This document shows positions 6,895 to 11,501 of a DNA stretch of 11,501 nucleotides, in pieces. Under the pieces are notes generated by a model. It made no database searches, was not told the DNA's origin, and worked only from the letters and a program-made list of their open reading frames with translations. The position numbers were made by a program, and so were the translations under genes. The first letter of the stretch is position 1. The number at the start of each line of letters is the position of its first letter. This DNA is from JAVBQU01 sp031548675 (GTDB lineage Bacteria; Bacteroidota; Bacteroidia; Bacteroidales; P3): assembly GCA_031548675.1 (NCBI GenBank), contig JAVBQU010000080.1:1-11501 (forward strand). Direction: 5' to 3'.

Positions 6895-7521
6895 TTATTT
6901 TTCAATTGTAAATCTATTCGATTTATCATAATCTCTTTCTACCGCATTTATCATTCCACTATCAAGAAATTTTTTTAAGTCCGATTTTGAAACTCTATAA
7001 ATCTCATCACTAACAAAATAATCTGAATCATCCATCATTGAAATGAAACGGTTGTATTGAAGATAACTATGTAATAATTCAACTGTATCAACATCTATAT
7101 TTTTAATTTTTAAAAAATAATATGTCGTTGATTTGTCTTCATCTTCTCTGATTAAATAAATGTCATTAATCTTTGGATTAGAAACATACTCTCTTTTTTG
7201 TTTTTGAGTATTTATGTTTGCGATTACAAGTGTAGCGATTAATCCTATGAATAGAATTATCCCTGTATACATATAAATTGGTATTCCTGTAATAGATAAA
7301 TAATGATTTCTTTTTTCTTCATTAAATACATCATTACACTTTAAACAGACTGATTTAATCGTCTTAACCCCTGACGGAAATATTGGAATAAAAAATATAT
7401 GAAAATATTCTTGATATACTGAAAACCTTTGCTCATAAGCGTTACAGTTATCACACTTAACATGATAGTCATCATATTTTTTAATCCGAATTTTTCGTCT
7501 TCCGTAAATAATAAATGTCAT
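6895..7521 (-). CDS. zinc-ribbon membrane protein
   Basis: Predicted 208 aa. N-terminal zinc ribbon with Cys23-x2-Cys26 and Cys59-x2-Cys62, then one membrane helix at about 80-101 (IPIYMYTGIILFIGLIATLVIA), then a charged domain of about 105 residues. The start MTFIIYGRRK is typical of small Bacteroidota proteins with a zinc-ribbon plus membrane helix, whose role is unknown. The C-terminal part has no recognisable motif. It is first in a three-gene unit: its stop is 4 bp before the next start, so co-translation is likely. The upstream 70 bp between site C and the ATG carry no clear promoter box. Confidence 0.8.
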   Translation of the reverse strand: MTFIIYGRRKIRIKKYDDYHVKCDNCNAYEQRFSVYQEYFHIFFIPIFPSGVKTIKSVCLKCNDVFNEEKRNHYLSITGIPIYMYTGIILFIGLIATLVIANINTQKQKREYVSNPKINDIYLIREDEDKSTTYYFLKIKNIDVDTVELLHSYLQYNRFISMMDDSDYFVSDEIYRVSKSDLKKFLDSGMINAVERDYDKSNRFTIEK

Positions 7522-7587
7522 TTCCTAAGTATTTTGTCAGACTGTTATTCCTTTTTTTACATTGTTTGACATGCGCCATTCGTTTGT

Positions 7588-7687
7588 GCACAACGGATTG
7601 GGGCTTACTGTTCGGGCTTGGCGAAGTCCGCACAAACTTTCAAATCCCGTACTTTCCCTCGCTTGCGGCAAAACCTTGTTGCAAGCT
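7588..7687 (-). other. mosaic attC-like site (site C)
   Basis: On the minus strand it begins GCTTGCAACAAGG and ends CCGTTGTGCAC, with CAAC/GTTG as outer pair. The stem is much less regular than in sites A and B, and the two arms look as if they came from different sites. The loop region GAAAGTTTGTGCG closely matches GAAACTTTGTGCG in the loop of site A, tying the two together. The predicted cut is between 7594 and 7593. Confidence 0.5.
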
Positions 7688-7691
7688 GGTA

Positions 7692-7841
7692 TTATCTATT
7701 TACTTCGATGTCTAATTGTCGTCCTTCTTTAAATGCCTTTTTGTCCATCCCAGAACCCATAGCTATTCCGATACCCATGCCAATAGGGATTCCAAGTGCA
7801 AAGTTAGGAACTCCAGTTCGGCCTTCGTCTTTACAGTGCAT
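7692..7841 (-). CDS. tiny glycine-zipper protein
   Basis: Predicted 49 aa: a polar start, then GIPIGMGIGIAMGSGM (residues 17-32), a glycine-zipper-like hydrophobic stretch that could insert in or pack against membranes, then a charged tail (DKKAFKEGRQLDIEVNR). Similar short Gly-rich proteins are common among Bacteroidota hypothetical proteins. Its ATG directly follows the TAA of the immunity-like gene in the same frame (TAAATG), so translation is probably coupled; readthrough would make a fusion. Its stop lies 5 bp before site C. Coding is supported by the codon-like pattern and position, not by homology I can name. Confidence 0.6.
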   Translation of the reverse strand: MHCKDEGRTGVPNFALGIPIGMGIGIAMGSGMDKKAFKEGRQLDIEVNR

Positions 7842-8438
7842 TTAGTTTTCCCACTCTTCAACAGGAATGAATTTTACACCTGTCGGATTCACGGACATAA
7901 TCAAATCCACAATGGATTTATGATAATATACATAAGCACTACTTTCTTTGCCGACGTATATTAAGCGTTCTTCTAATGGAACTTCGGACATTAATTTTTG
8001 GTCAATAACCATTGATTTAATCATTTTCCAACATCCACTTGAATCTATCCTCGAAAATTTCGAATTATTTTTATCTAAAAAAGCGTATTCATTGTAAACT
8101 CCTGCAATCCAATAATCAGAGTATTCATTCCCTTGGGGGTCTTTGATTAAAGCTGGCACAAGTTGGAAAGCTTTAATTTCAACTGTTTTTAATATGTCGT
8201 AAATTTTCTTCGAAAATACAGCTCGACATTGTAAAAAAAGATAATCCGTCATATCTGGTTTTGGTGGGAAGGGTGGGTTAAATGTCAAATGAATGATTTT
8301 GTTCGTATCAACTCTCTCCATTCTACGCAAAAACATTGTTCCTCCCGAATTGATTTCGTCATCATTCATCAATAAAGGTGATTGGCAATTTGGTGCGCTT
8401 TCAATCAAATAGTAATCAAATTCGTTGTTCATACTCAT
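7842..8438 (-). CDS. Imm11/DUF1629-like immunity protein
   Basis: Predicted 198 aa, no signal peptide. The layout matches the Imm11 (DUF1629, MXAN_0049-like) family: a middle segment on a chosen residue set (AVFSKKIYDILKTVEIKAFQ, then VPALI), a YWIAGVYNEYAFLDKNNSKF block, and the family's C-terminal ending in which a region like IVDLIMSVNPTGVKFIPVEE closes the protein. These proteins are predicted antidotes to polymorphic toxins delivered by contact-dependent secretion. No toxin gene is seen in the window, so it would act as an orphan antidote. The first two Met codons (residues 1 and 3) are equally plausible starts. It forms a cassette with the tiny gene that follows. Confidence 0.7.
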   Translation of the reverse strand: MSMNNEFDYYLIESAPNCQSPLLMNDDEINSGGTMFLRRMERVDTNKIIHLTFNPPFPPKPDMTDYLFLQCRAVFSKKIYDILKTVEIKAFQLVPALIKDPQGNEYSDYWIAGVYNEYAFLDKNNSKFSRIDSSGCWKMIKSMVIDQKLMSEVPLEERLIYVGKESSAYVYYHKSIVDLIMSVNPTGVKFIPVEEWEN

Positions 8439-8527
8439 TGTTTTTTGTTTTGTGTCTGGTCGGACGGTTATTAATTTGGTTCAATTTTCAATTTTTCGGT
8501 TCACTGTCCGCCGTGTTGTCGGGCTTG

Positions 8528-8656
8528 CCGCTAACGGTCGGCGGCTTGCTGTAGTGCGGGGTTTCACAAATGTTCGCGCGGGCGCGAACGCTTGAAAATC
8601 CGACAGGATTTTCTGCGGGCATGCGCCCCGCATTACAGCAAACCGCTTGTTGGCGG
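8528..8656 (-). other. attC-like site with nested hairpins (site B)
   Basis: Left arm 8528-8561 and right arm 8626-8656 pair through CCGC(T/C)AAC, GCGG, TTGCTGTA and TGCGGGG, interrupted by an unequal bulge (GGTCG against AA) next to the core, as in attC sites. The 64-nt loop holds two perfect 8-bp hairpins: GTTCGCGC/GCGCGAAC (8572-8589) and GAAAATCC/GGATTTTC (8594-8613), giving a cloverleaf-like fold. The predicted cut is between 8535 and 8534. Confidence 0.7.
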
Positions 8657-9955
8657 TTCGTGCATTTGTTCATTATTTTTTTGCTTCTCAAAATTCAGAT
8701 TCATTACACACTTCCTTGCAATATTATCATTCATTTTTGTAAATGTCCATTTTGAACCAGAACTATAATGTTTAAAAAAGTTCCAAAATGTCTTATAATT
8801 TTCTTCTTCTGTGAAATCGACACTATCTTTATTTGTCGCTGGAATAATGTAAACAAATCTAAAAAAGGTAAACCCAAATTCAGCAACTGCATAAGGAAAA
8901 TTCTGATTGTCATTTTTCCTCAAATAGACCATTAATTGAGGGTGGCTTAAAAACAAACTATAATCTTGTAATATTGCAACTTTAGGAAGATTATCGAAAT
9001 TTTTCTTGCAATTTATCCATTCTATTGTTTCTGTAAAATTTTCTATGTTTGCACTATCAATAGTTCCTAATGCGTATTTTGCAAGTGTTCGATAAACATT
9101 CTGAGCTGTAATTGTTTGATTAGTTTCAAGCTTCAATTTGAAATCATCAGGCTTAATTTCATCTAATTTTTCTATTTCTTCATCAGTAAGTGTTTGCCCT
9201 ATATTTATTGTTCCTGTCCCTGTGTTTTCGATTTCAAAGTTCTTTTTTTCTTTCAATTTTGGAATTCCGTTTTTCCCCTTTACACCAAAAAAGATACGGT
9301 ATGGATTTAAATATGTAATCAAATCATTTTCTATTCCTTCTCCAAATTTTTTATTACAATTATCGCACTCGTCATTTGTTACTATTTTCTTATTCTCCAA
9401 TGCTTCTGATATTGTATGAGCAACTTTCTTAAATGTAACTTTACTCGAATCTTTTCCGCAAAATCTGCAAATTCGTTTTGATTTATTTGATTCTCCAATT
9501 TTATTTTTTGTATGTTCTCCAAATACATTAATATCATAATTATTAAATAATTCAGCAAAATCAGTATCCATTTGTTTCGATAATATTTCATAGTCTATAT
9601 TATCTCTCATCGCAATTAGGTATGTATATAATTGATTAATTTGTTCTTTTGGAAGCATACAATTAGGCAAAAAGAAAAAATATTCATCTTCTACAAAATC
9701 TTTGAAATAAGTATTTAGTTTCTGTATTTCTGGCTTGTTATTCTTGTATTTCTGAATAAATAAATCAAGCTTTTCTCTAAACTCTTTTGTGTTTTGTTGA
9801 AGAGAGTTAATTTTGATAGTGAAATTTTCGTAATCAATATCGGTAATAAAAGCTGACATAAAATCATTAAATATTGGAATAATATCCATATCTGATTTCA
9901 TTTCAAAGTCAAAACTTCTTGATAGTGCTAAAAACGAAACTCTAAATGTATTCAT
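8633..9955 (-). CDS. HNH endonuclease-like protein
   Basis: Predicted 440 aa. A zinc-finger HNH module of the HNH_5 type lies at residues 163-211: CRFCG (Cys163, Cys166), AHTISEAL (His180), then CDNCNKKFG (Cys197, Cys200, Asn201). The first 150 residues are helical and the C-terminal 230 have no motif I recognise. There is no signal peptide, so it should act in the cytoplasm. HNH_5 proteins are commonly nucleases, often in defence loci; the target is unknown. It is the only gene of its cassette, and its last seven codons and stop lie inside the right arm of site B, so the C-terminus is partly made from the recombination site. The ATG at 9955 is 54 bp after the preceding cassette boundary. Internal Met codons at 19 and 23 are alternatives. 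Confidence 0.8.
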   Translation of the reverse strand: MNTFRVSFLALSRSFDFEMKSDMDIIPIFNDFMSAFITDIDYENFTIKINSLQQNTKEFREKLDLFIQKYKNNKPEIQKLNTYFKDFVEDEYFFFLPNCMLPKEQINQLYTYLIAMRDNIDYEILSKQMDTDFAELFNNYDINVFGEHTKNKIGESNKSKRICRFCGKDSSKVTFKKVAHTISEALENKKIVTNDECDNCNKKFGEGIENDLITYLNPYRIFFGVKGKNGIPKLKEKKNFEIENTGTGTINIGQTLTDEEIEKLDEIKPDDFKLKLETNQTITAQNVYRTLAKYALGTIDSANIENFTETIEWINCKKNFDNLPKVAILQDYSLFLSHPQLMVYLRKNDNQNFPYAVAEFGFTFFRFVYIIPATNKDSVDFTEEENYKTFWNFFKHYSSGSKWTFTKMNDNIARKCVMNLNFEKQKNNEQMHEPPTSGLL

Positions 9956-10002
9956 ATATTTTGTTTTTTCTAAAAATCTTCTGTTTCACGTCGCCCGCAT
10001 GA

Positions 10003-10105
10003 CCGCTAACGTCCAGCAGCTTGGCGCTAGGCGGGATTTCAACGCACAAAGTTTCAATTTACCCACTGTCGCCCGCCTTGCGCCAAACTGCTTGTTAGCT
10101 GCCGG
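10003..10105 (-). other. attC-like site (site A)
   Basis: Arms 10005-10035 and 10072-10099 pair as GCTAAC/GTTAGC, CAG(C)/GCTG, TTGGCGC/GCGCCAA and AGGCGGG/CCCGCCT with unequal bulges (GTC against AA; T against A) as in attC sites; the loop is 36 nt. The site begins 5 bp after the stop of the DKNYY gene. The outer right end (GTTAGCTGCCGGCATTG) matches the start of its own cassette at 11363 (GTTAGCTGCCAGCG) better than its left end (GTTAGCGGTCATG). The predicted cut is between 10010 and 10009. Confidence 0.7.
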
Positions 10106-10110
10106 CATTG

Positions 10111-10698
10111 TTACTGTTCATTATAATTTAACTCTTTCAGATATTCTTTTGCTTCACTTTCCGTAATTCTGTCCGTCCAAAAAATAAAACCATTTTTGTC
10201 TTTTGCCAAGCAACCTTGAATTACTTGAAAGGTTGTATAATCAACTTCGACAATTTCAATATGTTTCTCCACATAAATATGGCTTTTATCTCGCGCATAA
10301 CAACCATCACCTAAAACCTCAAAAGTGGAATAATCGGCCTTGTCGTCAATCGAATAAAAATTACCACCATCAGACATTGGAAAATAATTGTATATATGGT
10401 TTTTGTCTTTGTAAAACGAACCTCCCATGTAGTGAAATGTTGCGGTATCAACAAGCTCTTTTAATGGAATATCATGCGGCGTTTTGGTTAAATAGAAGTC
10501 AATAAATTCTGGTTCGCCTATGGCTTTAGTAGTTTTTAGTCCAATATCGCCATTCTTGTTTATCCAAAGTCCGCAGGATAATTCCTGCCATTCTTCGTTA
10601 TTTTCATTACATTGTGGCAGATTAATATTGTAGATTATGATACCTGCAAACAAAAGAATAGCGGTAAAAATGCCTGTCAATACAAACTTTTTTCTCAT
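10111..10698 (-). CDS. membrane-anchored DKNYY-repeat protein
   Basis: Predicted 195 aa. An N-terminal hydrophobic segment (residues 6-25) is a signal anchor or signal peptide; the rest should lie outside the inner membrane. Three repeats of the DKNYY type follow: GGSFYKDKNHIYNY, DGCYARDKSHIYVE with DYTTFQVI, and GCLAKDKNGFIFW. DKNYY domains are widespread in Bacteroidota and proteobacteria and their function is unknown. It starts 13 bp after the lipoprotein gene stops and ends 5 bp before site A, so the two form one two-gene cassette and probably act together at the envelope. Confidence 0.8.
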   Translation of the reverse strand: MRKKFVLTGIFTAILLFAGIIIYNINLPQCNENNEEWQELSCGLWINKNGDIGLKTTKAIGEPEFIDFYLTKTPHDIPLKELVDTATFHYMGGSFYKDKNHIYNYFPMSDGGNFYSIDDKADYSTFEVLGDGCYARDKSHIYVEKHIEIVEVDYTTFQVIQGCLAKDKNGFIFWTDRITESEAKEYLKELNYNEQ

Positions 10699-10711
10699 TC
10701 GTTACTCCCCA

Positions 10712-11314
10712 TTAAAATCTTGTCTTGTACCAATCAATAACTTTCCAATCAGGATTTTCGGACAGAATAGCATCGTTTTGAATAATTTCCACACTATAAC
10801 CAACAGTTTGCTTTCCGTTTGCTTCTGCATAATTTTTATAAAAATAGATGGAACTGTTGGTTTGCTTGTCCAACCAATAGTGAGTTGAATTCCCAAATAA
10901 TGTTCCATTTATTTTTTCCGTCGGTTCGGGAACAATTATTTCAGGATTACCAAAAGTCTTATCCAAATAGTTTTTCATTTTCTCTCCTTCTGTCGCACTG
11001 TTATCAACATTAATGAATATGCCAATAATTTTCTTTTCGTTTGTAGAATTTACAATTAATTGCATAAAATTATTTCCCGAATTGTCTGCAAATGCAATAT
11101 CACCAAAACTGTACTGGGTCATATCTTCCCTGATTTCATAGGCAAGTTGATGAGTTACCATCTCTCTATCGATTTCTTCATAATGATTTTTGCCGATGAC
11201 TTCTGTTGCATTTTTACCAATTGTCTCTCCCAAGTCGTATTTGCTTTGGGAATTGCAGGAACATAGTACGATTGTCATACTCAAAATTGTTGATGTAATT
11301 GTTCTAATTTTCAT
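10712..11314 (-). CDS. lipoprotein of unknown function
   Basis: Predicted 200 aa. The signal ends with LCSC, a plausible lipobox with Cys20 as the lipidated residue, although Cys at -2 is unusual. The mature part is soluble, with a beta-rich look (YSFGDIAFADNSGNNFMQLIVNS, KKIIGIFINVDNSATEGEKM) and a basic C-terminal end (DWKVIDWYKTRF). I do not recognise the family. It is the first gene after the possible attI-like core (11363) and its promoter box, so it should be the best expressed gene if the array has a single upstream promoter. It is linked by a 13-bp gap to the DKNYY protein. Confidence 0.8.
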   Translation of the reverse strand: MKIRTITSTILSMTIVLCSCNSQSKYDLGETIGKNATEVIGKNHYEEIDREMVTHQLAYEIREDMTQYSFGDIAFADNSGNNFMQLIVNSTNEKKIIGIFINVDNSATEGEKMKNYLDKTFGNPEIIVPEPTEKINGTLFGNSTHYWLDKQTNSSIYFYKNYAEANGKQTVGYSVEIIQNDAILSENPDWKVIDWYKTRF

Positions 11315-11353
11315 TGTCTCTTATTTTTATTATTTTCTACTGCGTCTGTCGCT

Positions 11354-11363
11354 GGCAGCTAAC
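11354..11363 (-). other. lone cassette core site, possible attI-like
   Basis: Minus strand GTTAGCTGCC with the predicted cut after the G at 11363. No palindromic partner arm is found to its right (11364-11501), unlike sites A and B, so it is not a complete attC. It is the start of the first cassette, as an attI or the end of an older decayed attC would be. An ATACGCAT direct repeat (11372-11379 and 11447-11454) and a hairpin (11396-11412) lie just outside. Confidence 0.4.
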
Positions 11364-11366
11364 TCC

Positions 11367-11374
11367 CAAATATA
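11367..11374 (-). promoter_or_regulatory. Bacteroidota -7 box pointing into the array
   Basis: Minus strand TATATTTG matches TAnnTTTG exactly and lies three bases outside the first core site. Transcription would start in the core and run into the lipoprotein gene with a leader of about 45 nt. There is no TTTG -33 element at the expected spacing. A second TATATTTG is at 11477-11484, too close to the edge to judge. Confidence 0.35.
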
Positions 11375-11395
11375 CGCATGTTTTACACTTTATAT

Positions 11396-11412
11396 CGCAT
11401 TTACACAATGCG
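11396..11412. repeat. short hairpin upstream of the array
   Basis: CGCATT (11396-11401), loop TACAC, AATGCG (11407-11412). It lies in an AT-rich non-coding stretch with the ATACGCAT direct repeat on either side. It could be a protein-binding site near the core; nothing more can be said. The rest of 11413-11501 shows no gene. Confidence 0.3.
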
Positions 11413-11501
11413 TTCATATTTATATTTAATAATTGATATATTCAAAATACGCATACCCAAGATCAAAATTCCAATGCAAATATACTCAATAAAAAGTATT
11501 T

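Larger units (their letters stand above)
5221..11363 (-). mobile_element. integron-type gene cassette array (attC cluster), no integrase in window
   Basis: All nine or ten genes here are on the minus strand, in units of one to three, each unit followed downstream by a GC-rich imperfect palindrome with GCTAAC/GTTAGC-type ends. Taking the cut as G^TT gives cassettes of about 10010-11362, 8535-10009, 7594-8534 and 5975-7593, plus an incomplete last one from 5974. The palindromes are much richer in GC than the genes. Cassette starts tend to match their own palindrome's outer end, as expected for excisable circles. The core sites deviate from the classical GTTRRRY (they read GTTAGCG), so a divergent integrase or a related mechanism is possible. 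The right limit is a lone core site; the left limit, at the broken ccsA, is inferred. Confidence 0.65.

Noticed and set aside
6891..6929. Longer start of the protein at 6474-6890
   Set aside because: It overlaps the end of the preceding gene and is absent in the paralogue.
6487..6978. Plus-strand open frame of 163 codons
   Set aside because: Ser-rich antisense shadow of the paralogue and the zinc-ribbon gene; no known domain.
8488..8691. Minus-strand open frame of 67 codons through site B
   Set aside because: It runs across both arms of the palindrome and overlaps the HNH gene; open only because the site is GC-rich.
7588..10105. CRISPR array
   Set aside because: The repeated elements are long palindromes 0.9-1.6 kb apart with genes between them, not short repeats with spacers.

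Overview
The window looks like chromosomal DNA of a Bacteroidota bacterium, probably Bacteroidales. It is AT-rich, has no strong Shine-Dalgarno sequences, and has promoters of the Bacteroidota type (TTTG, about 20 nt, TAnnTTTG). Gene content agrees: a GH29 alpha-L-fucosidase, a large lipoprotein GH20 beta-hexosaminidase with chitobiase-C-like and discoidin-like ends, a protein resembling the N-terminal part of DUF4369 thioredoxin-type proteins, and a remnant of a cytochrome c assembly gene (ccsA). The genus cannot be fixed from sequence alone.

Bases 1-4900 are ordinary chromosome. The 3' end of the fucosidase gene (+) converges on the hexosaminidase gene (-), with two strong hairpin terminators and a repeat-like segment between them. 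Both enzymes would release sugars from host-type or other complex glycans. A divergent promoter region at 3647-3745 separates the hexosaminidase gene from a + strand secreted protein, which ends at a long hairpin. Next comes a frameshifted, 5'-truncated ccsA remnant (5000-5220).

Bases 5221-11363 are different. At least nine genes, all on the minus strand, sit in small units of one to three genes. The units are separated by GC-rich imperfect palindromes of about 95-130 bp with GCTAAC...GTTAGC ends (best at 10003-10105 and 8528-8656; a mosaic one at 7588-7687; a degenerate short one at 5968-6003). This is the layout of an integron-type gene cassette array, each gene being followed by an attC-like site. 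In several units the first bases of the unit match the inverse-core end of its own downstream palindrome better than that of its neighbour, as expected for circular cassettes inserted by cutting at G^TT. Reading in the transcribed direction (right to left), the cassettes carry: (1) a lipoprotein and a DKNYY-repeat protein; (2) an HNH endonuclease-like protein; (3) an Imm11/DUF1629-like immunity protein and a tiny glycine-zipper protein; (4) a zinc-ribbon membrane protein and two paralogous small acidic proteins; (5) a pentapeptide-repeat protein. At the right edge a lone core site (11354-11363) has a Bacteroidota -7 box just outside it, pointing into the array, so it may be an attI-like entry point. 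No integrase gene is visible; it is either beyond the right edge or absent (an integrase-less attC cluster).

The array ends next to the truncated ccsA, which suggests that the insertion or later deletions destroyed that gene. The HNH and immunity cassettes suggest a role in defence or competition, but that is inference.
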